A stretch of DNA of 38,807 nt from Planctomycetota bacterium (GTDB lineage: Bacteria > Planctomycetota > Planctomycetia > Planctomycetales > Planctomycetaceae), in assembly GCA_030836185.1 (NCBI GenBank), contig JAURQH010000056.1:1-38807 (forward strand), read 5' to 3'. Positions within the stretch are counted from its first letter, which is position 1. Every line of letters begins with the position of its first letter. Shown here piece by piece: positions 1 to 8,102 of the stretch. Below the pieces are notes generated by a model. That model was not told the DNA's origin and ran no database searches. It was given only the letters and a program-made list of their open reading frames with translations. A program made the translations under genes and the position numbers.

Positions 1-310
1 GATACACCATGCCGATGGTCTTGATGTCGCACCATCCCATCTTGCGAAGTTCGGCAGGAGCCGGGGCGACCGTGTAGGCGCGCAGTTCGTCGCGACCATG
101 GCTCCGCTCGGTGGTCTTATGAGTCCGTACTCGCGAGTCGCCAAAGCCGTTCTCAGCATAGCGAACGAACTCCGCAGCGATGATCTCTCGCAACGACTTC
201 TGATTCCCTTTCACAGTGAGAATGTAATCCGCCTCTTGTTTGCGGATCGCTTGGGCGGTCTCCTGCTGACAGTGCGGTAGACCAACAATAACGGAGAACA
301 AATCTTTCAT
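1..310 (-). pseudogene. ISAs1-family transposase fragment, cut by the window edge
   Basis: The minus-strand frame from about 310 to the left edge reads like the central-to-C-terminal part of an ISAs1-family DDE transposase. It contains a CQQETAQAIR segment, then ADYILTVKGNQ, then an ERSHGRDELRAY-like block and a GW-CDIKTIG block. In intact members the region before CQ reads roughly as a DALHCQ/DAxGCQ catalytic-Asp segment. Here that position reads GLPHCQ, so the Asp is apparently lost. The upstream N-terminal half is missing and is replaced directly by an IS3-like remnant. The 3' end lies outside the window. This is most likely a dead insertion-sequence relic. Family assignment is fairly secure from the KGNQ region; completeness beyond the edge is unknown. 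Confidence 0.7.
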
Positions 311-492
311 TCACGCAGCCAGGCTGGCTGCGTAGTCTTTCTCGAATTCCTCAGGCGTCTGGTAGTTTAACGTCTGGTGGATTCGTTCGGTATTGTCGGA
401 CATCTTTGTGTTCGCAAAGCAAACAGATGCCTCGATGTACTTGAACACACTCATTCTCGCTTCCCCCAGATTCTCAAATCGCTCGTGACTCG
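311..492 (-). pseudogene. IS3-family transposase C-terminal remnant
   Basis: A minus-strand frame ending in TGA at 311-313 encodes the typical tail of an IS3-family OrfB integrase. It has an ERFENLGEAR and FKYIE stretch, then RIHQTLNYQTPEEFE, then a short end. Between FKYIE and RIHQ an intact member has only a few residues (FYN-type). Here about fifteen are present, suggesting local disruption. The frame is closed upstream by a stop at about 497-499, so the DDE catalytic core is absent. It sits nine bases beyond the stop of the PQQ-propeller gene and immediately before the ISAs1 relic, so two mobile elements appear to have decayed in the same spot. Confidence 0.65.
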
Positions 493-498
493 TTCATT

Positions 499-2112
499 TC
501 ATTGATTTGGAAAGGGGCCAGGTTGCTGACGCTCCAAGCACAGGACTTCCTTCATGGTTCTCGTATAGATGCGGCCGTTGCTGTAGACGGGCTGGTTGAG
601 GCTCCAAGTTTGCCCGGCGTGACCGAGATCGTTGATCGAAAGGAGTGCGGCCTCATTGAACTTTTCAGCGTGGATGTCGATCACATAGGTCGTGCCGAGC
701 ATTGTCGTCACGTACAACTTGTTGCCGACGCAAATAGGTGTCGCTGCGGAAACGTGTCCCCAGCCGGTCCCTTTGGATCGTTTATCGACGATGCCGACAT
801 CGACGCCGCGTGAGTTTTTTGTATCGTTGACGATGGCTTTGTCCCAGAGAAGTTGATCGGGGTGATTGTGCTTGCGGACCACTTGTAAGGGGACTTCGAG
901 ATATTCGACTTGGCCCGTTCTGATATGAACACGACCGAGGTCGTGTGATTCGTGTGTCATAAAATAGTGATGATTGCCGACGAGCAAATTGGCCATATTT
1001 GTTGTGGGTGTCTGGTTTGGTCGTCGATTGATTTTTAGCTGGGTATTTTCTTCAACGCGGTAGCGATTATCTTCGCGATCAAAAAAAGTTCGCGTAACAT
1101 TCTGATCAAGAACTTGTTTTGCCAAGAGCTCTCCGCTGATGGTATCGACGACAATGTGATGCGACCCATCAAACCAACAGCAGACTTTCTCGTTCCAGGT
1201 GGACGTATAATGAGAGCTACCTTTTGGGATTTCATATGTCCAAAGCGTTTTGCCGGGTGTTTTCTCAGCAAGGCTCGTCAAGCCAAAGCCGTACGGCTTC
1301 TCGGGGGGAGCATGTCCGCCTCCTCGACCGTGCAAGATGGCTAGCTCACCTTCTTGTGTAAATCCAATGGTTGGTGTGTTGTGCACCGCAGTTCCCGCCT
1401 CAGCCACCCACTTTAATTTACCCGTCAACTTGTCATATGCATGCAGATACATCCAATACTGTTTGGGATCGACTCCAGGAGGAAGCGGCTTGTGCATACC
1501 AACATTGGCGCCCTGTTTGTTGAGCACTTCGACGAATAGTAGAGTATCGCCGTAGAGAATAGGTTCGAATTGTCGAGAATGATGCCGGGTTCGTGGTTGC
1601 CAAGCGCGTGTCCATATTTTATTGCCGCTGTGATCCCAACAACCTATAAAACCGCTGGCATTAAAGAACCAGACATGCGTGTCATCTGTCACGGGGGAAG
1701 GAGACGTTGAGTCGCTGAAGATCCCGGCGTACTTCAAAGGGCGAACACCGGGTAAAGAGACTTGCCACAAAATCTCACCATTTGTGGCATTCAGACAATA
1801 GCCGACGACATCAGAACCCATCGGCGGTTTTCCGGAGTCGGCGGGCCATAGAGAATTGGTGGTTGTAAAGAGTTTATCGTCCCAGACAACGGTGCAACTC
1901 TGCCCGCTTTCGGGAAGCGGAGTTCTCCAGAGCACATTCTGGTTTCTTGAAACACTCCAGTGGGTCGGTGCTTCACCGGTTGCCTGATAGTTTCCATTTG
2001 GGCCTGCGGCTTGATGCCAATGAGGCGTTTCGGCCAATAGCTGAGTACAAAATAGAGTCCCGCATAAGCATGTGAGGAAAAATTGCATTTCAGTCCGTCT
2101 TGGTAACTTCAT
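499..2112 (-). CDS. Exported PQQ-like beta-propeller repeat protein
   Basis: A 537-residue protein with an N-terminal signal peptide (basic MKLPRR start, hydrophobic MQFFLTCLCGTLFCTQLLA, cleavage after LLA). The rest carries PQQ-enzyme/BamB-like blade motifs: NVLWRTPLP near the start, CLNATNGEILWQVSLPG, YDKLTGKLKWVAEAG, VVDTISGELLA and IYTRTMKEVLCLE at the end. Such proteins form a secreted propeller and are abundant in Planctomycetota; most have no proven activity and are not true PQQ dehydrogenases. The ATG at 2112 is preferred over an upstream TTG-initiated extension because it puts the signal peptide at the terminus. The C-terminus looks complete despite the transposase debris just downstream. 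Substrate and partner are unknown. Confidence 0.85.
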   Translation of the reverse strand: MKLPRRTEMQFFLTCLCGTLFCTQLLAETPHWHQAAGPNGNYQATGEAPTHWSVSRNQNVLWRTPLPESGQSCTVVWDDKLFTTTNSLWPADSGKPPMGSDVVGYCLNATNGEILWQVSLPGVRPLKYAGIFSDSTSPSPVTDDTHVWFFNASGFIGCWDHSGNKIWTRAWQPRTRHHSRQFEPILYGDTLLFVEVLNKQGANVGMHKPLPPGVDPKQYWMYLHAYDKLTGKLKWVAEAGTAVHNTPTIGFTQEGELAILHGRGGGHAPPEKPYGFGLTSLAEKTPGKTLWTYEIPKGSSHYTSTWNEKVCCWFDGSHHIVVDTISGELLAKQVLDQNVTRTFFDREDNRYRVEENTQLKINRRPNQTPTTNMANLLVGNHHYFMTHESHDLGRVHIRTGQVEYLEVPLQVVRKHNHPDQLLWDKAIVNDTKNSRGVDVGIVDKRSKGTGWGHVSAATPICVGNKLYVTTMLGTTYVIDIHAEKFNEAALLSINDLGHAGQTWSLNQPVYSNGRIYTRTMKEVLCLERQQPGPFPNQ

Positions 2113-2542
2113 GTAGAGCTCATTTTCCTGAAGGTCTCTGCGGTTTGTTGCTTCCAATCCCTACAGCACAATGCCGTTATCGAGTCATGTTGGTACTTCG
2201 TCTCACAAAGTGTTTCATCTTGTCAGACAGCTTGCAACATGAGAGATTATTTGCCAAAACTGCCCGCATAAGCAGGGATATGAGGTGATTTCTGTCAAAT
2301 AGCCGATTTGATTCAAAAAAAGCCTGCTTTTTAAGGGCTTTCATTTCGGTTTCTACAAAGTAATCCCTCTTTTCAAATCTGTAGAAATTCCCTACAAATC
2401 GTGTTGATACTCAACCAATTCCTCAAGGATGCCAGTGCATTTTCGGTTGAGTGTCACTGAGACACGATATCAAGCCACGAGAATTTTGCAGCCTTACTTT
2501 TCTGTTTTGCACCTGCCAACGGACAGACCGGTTTTCTCGACA
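2113..2542. other. Divergent intergenic spacer of about 430 bp
   Basis: This AT-rich spacer separates two divergent genes and should hold both promoters. It contains a short A/T-flanked palindrome at 2317-2332 (AAAAAGC CT GCTTTTT), an AAAGCC/GGCTTT pair at 2319-2341, and several copies of a TTCTACA/TGTAGAA/CCCTACA motif at 2159, 2351, 2380 and 2390. An in-frame ATG at 2429 could extend the downstream glycosyltransferase by 38 residues, but that extension does not look like the family. I see no convincing separate gene or RNA here. Confidence 0.5.
2380..2396. promoter_or_regulatory. TGTAG-N7-CTACA inverted repeat, possible operator
   Basis: A perfect five-base inverted repeat with a seven-base spacer (TGTAG AAATTCC CTACA). 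It lies in a divergent promoter region, about 150 bp before the glycosyltransferase start and 270 bp before the propeller gene start. A related TTCTACA lies at 2351-2357, forming a seven-base inverted pair with TGTAGAA at 2380-2386. Arrangement and location fit a regulator site, but repeats this short can arise by chance. Confidence 0.25.
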
Positions 2543-3505
2543 ATGAAGAATTCTCATTATCTGGAACAACTCGACAAGGGGGTCGAAAAAGCGCGCAATC
2601 AATCCGTCGTGATCTGCGGACTCGTTCGAGATCTGGAAGAGATTTTGCCGCTGACTTTGTGGCGTATGGAAAAGATGGGAGAGATGTTTGGTGATTACCA
2701 AATTGTCATTTACGAAAATGATTCTAAGGATCATTCGTTAAAAATCCTGCAAGACCACACTGCCCGGAATCCTAGAATTCATCTCCTTTCTGATTGCTTG
2801 GGAGATCCTGTGAACCCGCCGATTCGCTGCTTGAATCGAGTGGAACGAATGGCGACCTATCGTAATCAATATCGAGAGTACGTGAGCGATCATTTTTCAC
2901 ACTATGATCTTGTTATTGTTGTCGATATGGATCTTCCTGGTGGATGGGATTTGAATGGCATTTCTCATTCACTGGCTCACAATGACTGGGACTTTATCGG
3001 CTCTTATGGCCTCATCCGAAAAAACTATCTGAATCGACAAAAAAGTTTACAATACGATGCTTGGGCTTATCGAGAGTTCGGGAACTATAATGCGTTAACG
3101 ACCAAGCAAGTGAACTATCTTCATTGGCCTGAAAACGCAGGATTGATACCCGTCTATTCCTGCTTTGGTGGAATGGGAATCTATCGCATGGAGGCACTTG
3201 TTGAATGCGAATACCGGGGAGGAGATTGCGAACACGTTTCGTTGCATCGACAAATGCGAAAAAAAGGGATGGATCGATTATTTCTCAATCCACGCCAAGT
3301 CACCGATTATGGAGTGCGTGACTCTCGGGCGTGTCGTTGGTTGCGAACTCTCGGTCTCTTCAAGCCGATTGACGCTTCTCTACCAGAACCATTTTTTGAA
3401 ACGATTTCTCTTCCCATCACGGGATCGTTCATGAGAGAGCCTTCCCAAAATCCATTGGATGCCTTGGTGGATGTGAAAAAATCCAAGCAGATGCGAGCTG
3501 CATAA
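2543..3505 (+). CDS. CAP59/CMT1-like glycosyltransferase
   Basis: A 320-residue cytoplasmic protein resembling the cryptococcal alpha-1,3-mannosyltransferase (CMT1/CAP59) family of GT-A-type enzymes. The N-terminal strand VVICGLVRD (about residues 22-30) begins the nucleotide-binding fold, followed by YQIVIYENDSKD, the usual acceptor-loop signature. The strand VIVVDMDLPGG (about 125-133) supplies a DxD-like metal-binding motif at D128/D130. A later YSCFGGMGIYR segment fits the acceptor pocket. The start is ambiguous: an ATG at 2429 adds 38 residues without family resemblance, while the ATG at 2543 gives the usual N-terminus. Neither has a clear ribosome-binding site. The likely role is adding a sugar to a surface polysaccharide or glycan; donor and acceptor cannot be told. 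Confidence 0.75.
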   Translation: MKNSHYLEQLDKGVEKARNQSVVICGLVRDLEEILPLTLWRMEKMGEMFGDYQIVIYENDSKDHSLKILQDHTARNPRIHLLSDCLGDPVNPPIRCLNRVERMATYRNQYREYVSDHFSHYDLVIVVDMDLPGGWDLNGISHSLAHNDWDFIGSYGLIRKNYLNRQKSLQYDAWAYREFGNYNALTTKQVNYLHWPENAGLIPVYSCFGGMGIYRMEALVECEYRGGDCEHVSLHRQMRKKGMDRLFLNPRQVTDYGVRDSRACRWLRTLGLFKPIDASLPEPFFETISLPITGSFMREPSQNPLDALVDVKKSKQMRAA

Positions 3506-3639
3506 TTTCGTATCGCAATCGAGCCCCGCATGAAGGGTGCTTTCTGAAGCTCGGTTTGTCGCTGTGTGTCGCTGGCATGGAAGGCTTATACGACTTATAG
3601 TCGAACGATACCGTTTTCTCTCAGTCAAGATATCTCCGC

Positions 3640-4812
3640 ATGCCAGAAACCAACTTCGATTTTGATCAACTCCCCGAACGCAGAGGAACCGGAGCCATCA
3701 AGTGGGATCGCTTCCCGGATTACACACCCTTTTGGGTGGCCGACATGGACTTTGCGTCACCCGACTGTGTGATCGACGCAATGCGTCGTCGTGTTGATCA
3801 TGGTGTGTTTGGTTACGCACATGCTCACGATGGATTGATCGAATCGGTGTTGGGTTATCTGCAAGACACGCATCATGTTCAGGTTGATGAGAAAGAGTTA
3901 GTTCATCTGCCCGGTATGGTGTTGGCGCTCTCTCTTGCCTGTCGCGCTCTATGCGAACCCGGCGATCAAGTGATGATCAATTCGCCTGTTTATTATCCGT
4001 TTTTCAAAGTTGCCGGTGATGCCGGAGCGGAGTTGATCGATGTCCCTTTCACTCGTGATGAAACAACGTGGAGATTCGATTGGGACGCAATGGAATCAGC
4101 CGTCACTCCACGGACTCGAATTCTGATTCTCTGCAATCCTCAAAATCCGCTCGGTCGAGTTTTTACAGAAGATGAGATCCACAAACTCGCTGAGTTTTGT
4201 GAGCGGCACGATTTAGTATTACTTTCGGACGAAATTCATTGTGATTTGATTCTTGATCCTGAGCAATCACATTACAGTGCCTTGCGACTTCCAGAATCAT
4301 TTCAAAGCCGTTTGATGACTTTGATGGCCCCCAGCAAGACCTATAACATTGCCGGGCTCGGTTATTCGTTTGCTGTCATCAAAGATGCTGAGCTACGAAA
4401 AAAATTCAATGATGCACGCGGCTGTACAGTTTCCGAAGTCAACGCACTTTCGATGTATGCTGCGGAAGCCGCCTACAAATCGGGTGAACCGTGGCGTCGT
4501 GATTTGATCGATTACCTCAGCGGGAATCGAGACTTGCTGGCGGATTTTATTGATCAGGAGATGCCAGTCTTAAAAGTTCAGGAGCATGCCGCCACTTATC
4601 TGTATTGGATTGATTGTTCGGCACTCGAAGTTTCTCACCTGGTCCAGTTTTTTGCGAAAGAAGCGGGAGTATTTTTGACTGATGGCACTCCGTTCGGTAG
4701 CAGTCAGCACGTGCGATTCAATTTTGGTTGTCCGCGTGAGCACATGCTCAAAGGACTGCAAGCCATGAAAGAAGCGATTGAGAACAAGCTTGCCGCCACC
4801 AAACAGATGTAA
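3640..4812 (+). CDS. MalY/PatB-type PLP-dependent aminotransferase / C-S lyase
   Basis: A 390-residue fold-type I PLP enzyme, full length for the MalY/PatB group (cystathionine beta-lyase-like). The N-terminal KWDRFP and FWVADMDFASP segments are hallmarks of this group. CNPQNPLGR (about 165-173), SDEIHCDL (about 196-203) and APSKTYNIAGLG give the cofactor site, with K233 as the predicted Schiff-base lysine. HVRFNFGCPR near the end supplies the carboxylate-binding Arg. Members cleave C-S bonds of cystathionine or cysteine conjugates to thiol, ammonia and pyruvate, and some act as aminotransferases. It stands alone between a glycosyltransferase and a DUF839 gene, so the pathway is not revealed by context. 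The 134 bp upstream hold no obvious regulator site. Confidence 0.9.
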   Translation: MPETNFDFDQLPERRGTGAIKWDRFPDYTPFWVADMDFASPDCVIDAMRRRVDHGVFGYAHAHDGLIESVLGYLQDTHHVQVDEKELVHLPGMVLALSLACRALCEPGDQVMINSPVYYPFFKVAGDAGAELIDVPFTRDETTWRFDWDAMESAVTPRTRILILCNPQNPLGRVFTEDEIHKLAEFCERHDLVLLSDEIHCDLILDPEQSHYSALRLPESFQSRLMTLMAPSKTYNIAGLGYSFAVIKDAELRKKFNDARGCTVSEVNALSMYAAEAAYKSGEPWRRDLIDYLSGNRDLLADFIDQEMPVLKVQEHAATYLYWIDCSALEVSHLVQFFAKEAGVFLTDGTPFGSSQHVRFNFGCPREHMLKGLQAMKEAIENKLAATKQM

Positions 4813-4975
4813 AAGATGGACCGCTCAAGACGCCTGAACATCCTGTGTCCATCACTTCGACACTGAGAGTCTGCAAAAAAATCCAGAACTTTGTTGCAGC
4901 TCAATGCCAGTCGTGCATCATGGATTGATTGTGATTCTGTTTTTTCATTCTGTGCTTACTAATCAGGGTTCCCGC

Positions 4976-6352
4976 ATGAATTCCACTTCAAAAGTTGGCC
5001 GTCGTTCTTTTCTTAAAATGACCGCGTTTAGTCTGGGTTGCGGTTCCTTAACGAATGCTTTTCAGCAACTTTCTGCGGAGTCTAAATTCGACTCTCAAGC
5101 ACTCTCCTACGGCCCTCTTTCTCCCGTCGAGGATCAGGCCACCGGTTTACCGTTACTCGAACTTCCCGAAGGGTTTCGATATTCCACATTTTGCTGGTCG
5201 AGAGACGAGATGAGCGACGGAACAATCACGCCGGGCGCACATGATGGAATGGGTGTGATTCAAGACGATAGTGGCATCTTGACATTATGTCGTAATCATG
5301 AGCTTTCAGGATCAACCGCCGCATTCGGCCCCTCTGCCATTCAGTATGATGAAACGGTGGGTGGTGGATGCTCGATGCTTCAATTCGATGCCGGTCAAGG
5401 TGTCTGGTTAGATGCGCGACCTGCACTATCGGGAACGGTTCGCAATTGCGCGGGTGGGCCAACACCCTGGAACAGTTGGCTCTCTTGTGAAGAGACGGTT
5501 GACGGGCCGGTTGACGAAAACAAATCCGACGAAATGACACATGGTTGGATTTTCGAAGTCCCCGCAGAAGGTGTGACAAACGCATTACCACTTAAAGACA
5601 TGGGCCGATTCGTCCATGAAGCGATTGCCGTCGATCCAGATACGGGCATTGTTTATGAAACGGAAGATCGCGGGACCGCGGGATTGTATCGATTTCTGCC
5701 ACGTACCCCTGGCAAACTTGCAGAAGGTGGGCAGTTGCAAATGCTACAGGTCAAAGGCCAAATGGACCTGCGCAAAAGTGATTCCGTCGGGATCAAATAC
5801 GATTGCCAATGGGTGACGATTGATGATCCATGTCGGGCACACGCCGATACCGAGAAACAAGATCAACTTGGTTGTTACTCGCAAGGAAAAGCAAAAGGCG
5901 CAACGACATTCGCAAGATTAGAAGGTTGCTGGTATGGAAACGGCTTAATCTATTTTGATTCCACCAGCGGTGGACCAAAGAGTGCCGGTCAAATTTGGCA
6001 ATACGATCCCAAAGAAGAACAGTTAATGTTGTTGTTTGCTTCGCCTTCCAACAAAGTTCTCGACCAACCAGATAACTTGGCTGTCAGCCCACGAGGAGGA
6101 ATCGTGTTATGTGAGGATGGTCGAGAAAAGCCACAGCGTCTTCATGGTCTCACGCCCGATGGTAAACTCTTCACATTCGCGCGAAACAATGTGCGGTTGC
6201 AAGGCGAACGAAATGGTTTCAAAGGAGATTTCCGCGGCTCGGAATGGGCCGGTTCGACATTCAGCCCAGACGGAAAATGGCTCTTCGTGAATCTGCAAAC
6301 GCCCGGCATCACATTTGCGATTACCGGTCCGTGGGGGAGCGGCCTGTTGTAG
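4976..6352 (+). CDS. Tat-exported DUF839/PhoX-family protein
   Basis: A 458-residue protein starting MNSTSKVGRRSFLKMTAF, a twin-arginine signal, so it is exported folded. An upstream in-frame ATG at 4904 would bury the Tat signal and was not chosen. The body matches DUF839, the PhoX alkaline phosphatase family. Landmarks are NCAGGPTPWNSWLSCEE, FVHEAIAVDPDTGIVYETED and SPRGGIVLCEDG, which include the Glu/Cys-rich metal-site regions of that beta-propeller. PhoX enzymes are Ca/Fe phosphomonoesterases releasing phosphate from organic esters outside the membrane; many planctomycete DUF839 proteins are uncharacterised, so phosphatase activity is an inference. The next gene, a sulfatase, starts 60 bp later on the same strand and may be co-transcribed. 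Confidence 0.85.
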   Translation: MNSTSKVGRRSFLKMTAFSLGCGSLTNAFQQLSAESKFDSQALSYGPLSPVEDQATGLPLLELPEGFRYSTFCWSRDEMSDGTITPGAHDGMGVIQDDSGILTLCRNHELSGSTAAFGPSAIQYDETVGGGCSMLQFDAGQGVWLDARPALSGTVRNCAGGPTPWNSWLSCEETVDGPVDENKSDEMTHGWIFEVPAEGVTNALPLKDMGRFVHEAIAVDPDTGIVYETEDRGTAGLYRFLPRTPGKLAEGGQLQMLQVKGQMDLRKSDSVGIKYDCQWVTIDDPCRAHADTEKQDQLGCYSQGKAKGATTFARLEGCWYGNGLIYFDSTSGGPKSAGQIWQYDPKEEQLMLLFASPSNKVLDQPDNLAVSPRGGIVLCEDGREKPQRLHGLTPDGKLFTFARNNVRLQGERNGFKGDFRGSEWAGSTFSPDGKWLFVNLQTPGITFAITGPWGSGLL

Positions 6353-6411
6353 ATCTGATTATTCGATGTCCGCTCACCAACACTCAGAGAACTTTGGTCG
6401 AAAATACCACC

Positions 6412-7887
6412 ATGAATCATACGCAGCGCTTGCTCAGCCGGAATTTCGTGACGGGTTTCGTTCTTCTTTGGCTAAGTCTGTCGGTTAGCTTGGCAAAAGA
6501 GAGGCCGAATGTACTCTTCATCGTGGCCGATGACCTGAATTGTGCCATCGGTCCCTACGGCGACACAGTGGCTCAGACTCCAAATCTGGACCGATTGGCC
6601 GCGCGAGGCATCACGTTTGAACGAGCTTACTGTCAGCAGGCGGTTTGTAATCCTTCGCGTTCATCATTTTTGACCGGCCTTCGGATCGATACTGTCGGCG
6701 TTGATGACCTGCGCAAATATTTTCGCGAGACCGCCAAAAATGGCCAATCACTGGTGACTCTGCCCGAGCACTTTAAAAATCATGGCTACTTCTGCCAGAA
6801 CATTGGCAAGATGTTTCACAATATGGGTGAGACCCAAGACCGACGTTCCTGGTCGATTGACGAAGTGTTATTCAAAGGGACACATGCAGCCGATACGGTC
6901 TACGGCAATCAATTAAAGTTTGGCGAAAAATCTCCTTACAAAGCACCCGTCACTGAAGCCCACGAGGTTTCTGATGTCGTTTATCGGGATGGACAAATTG
7001 CCAATTTGGCTGCGACCATGTTGCGTGATTACGCGGGTAGCGAACAACCGTTTTTTCTGGCGGTCGGTTTTTGGCGTCCACATCTTCCGTTTGTCGCCCC
7101 GAAAAAATATTGGGACCAGTACGACCCAAGTTTGATTCCGCTGCCAAATCCATCAACAGCACCTCAAAATGTTCCCGAGATTGCCCTGCACTCCTCTCGT
7201 GAAATTAAAGGCTACGGGCTGACACCCAAAGATCGACCCTTTACAGAACAAGAAATTCGTCATTATCGACACGGCTACTATGCGTCGATTAGTTTTATGG
7301 ACGCCCAGATTGGTGAAATTCTGGAGGCCTTGAAACAGAGCGGACAAGCGGAAAACACCATCGTGGCATTCACTTCAGATCATGGTTTCCATATTGGCGA
7401 ACAAACATTGTGGGGAAAAACATCCAACTTTGAACTCGATGCGCGTGTCCCGCTCATCATTGCCGATCCGCGACAGGAAACACATCACGGGCAATCAACG
7501 AAGGCACTCGCAGAATTGATCGATCTCTACCCCACGTTGGCTGAACTCGCCGGAATTGATCAAAACCTCTCTCCACGATTAGAAGGAATCAGTTTGGCGA
7601 AGGTTGTGACTAATCCTTCGTTGTCGGTCAAAGACTTTGCGCTCACACAGCATCAGCAACCGTTTTACGGTTCTGAGAAAAACTGGCAAGCGATGGGGTA
7701 TTCGTTAAGAACGGATCGTTGGCGATACACGGAATGGCGGTCATTGAAAGATCAACAGGTGATGGTCCGTGAATTGTACGATCACAACAATGATCCACTG
7801 GAGACACGCAATGTGGCCCACGAAGTCGCCAACACTGAAGTCATTTTTCAATTGGCGGATCAACTTCAGGAAGTGATCAACAAGTAA
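6412..7887 (+). CDS. Exported iduronate-2-sulfatase-like sulfatase
   Basis: A 491-residue sulfatase with a signal peptide (FVTGFVLLWLSLSVSLA). PNVLFIVADDLN carries the metal-binding Asp pair (D40/D41). QQAVCNPSRSSFLTGLR holds the CxPSR signature, with C79 as the residue converted to formylglycine. TSDHGFHIGEQ and LWGKTSNFELDARVPL give the remaining active-site segments. The AVCNPSR context and the RKYFRE stretch after it are typical of iduronate-2-sulfatase-type enzymes, which remove sulfate from sulfated sugars. No dedicated anaerobic or FGE maturase is adjacent. The ATG at 6412 is preferred because it gives a clean signal peptide; upstream in-frame sequence overlaps the preceding gene. The true substrate, probably a sulfated polysaccharide, cannot be deduced. 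Confidence 0.92.
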   Translation: MNHTQRLLSRNFVTGFVLLWLSLSVSLAKERPNVLFIVADDLNCAIGPYGDTVAQTPNLDRLAARGITFERAYCQQAVCNPSRSSFLTGLRIDTVGVDDLRKYFRETAKNGQSLVTLPEHFKNHGYFCQNIGKMFHNMGETQDRRSWSIDEVLFKGTHAADTVYGNQLKFGEKSPYKAPVTEAHEVSDVVYRDGQIANLAATMLRDYAGSEQPFFLAVGFWRPHLPFVAPKKYWDQYDPSLIPLPNPSTAPQNVPEIALHSSREIKGYGLTPKDRPFTEQEIRHYRHGYYASISFMDAQIGEILEALKQSGQAENTIVAFTSDHGFHIGEQTLWGKTSNFELDARVPLIIADPRQETHHGQSTKALAELIDLYPTLAELAGIDQNLSPRLEGISLAKVVTNPSLSVKDFALTQHQQPFYGSEKNWQAMGYSLRTDRWRYTEWRSLKDQQVMVRELYDHNNDPLETRNVAHEVANTEVIFQLADQLQEVINK

Positions 7888-7940
7888 AAATGAGTTTTCC
7901 TATGTGATCTGAATTAAGGTGTCGATAAAATTCGGAGCCC

Positions 7941-8102
7941 TCATGACTCATTCTCTTTCGCATCGCGCGCATCGAGATTTTTGAACAGGCGATAGATGTC
8001 CCTGGCTCCGAACGGCACGATCACAATCGCCAAGATCAGATAACTTCCCAATCCCAGAAGCAACACTGTTTGCCAGAATGCGATCCAACTTTGTTCGCTC
8101 AT
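7941..8102 (-). CDS. Small membrane protein, likely symporter accessory subunit
   Basis: A 53-residue protein starting MSEQSWIAFWQTV, with a single hydrophobic helix (VLLLGLGSYLILAIVIVPFG) and a charged tail rich in Asp, Lys and Glu. Its ATG at 8100-8102 overlaps the TGA of the symporter reading frame as ATGA, a classic translational-coupling junction. Small one-helix proteins often follow sodium:solute symporter genes and are thought to be accessory subunits. That role is inferred here from position and topology. The conserved-looking coding frame and tight coupling argue that it is real despite its size. It is the last gene of the minus-strand run and ends 53 bp from the convergent sulfatase gene. 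Confidence 0.7.
   Translation of the reverse strand: MSEQSWIAFWQTVLLLGLGSYLILAIVIVPFGARDIYRLFKNLDARDAKENES

Noticed and set aside
2317-2341. Intrinsic terminator in the divergent spacer
   Set aside because: The palindrome AAAAAGC CT GCTTTTT has a two-base loop and lies between divergent gene starts, where no transcript end is expected.
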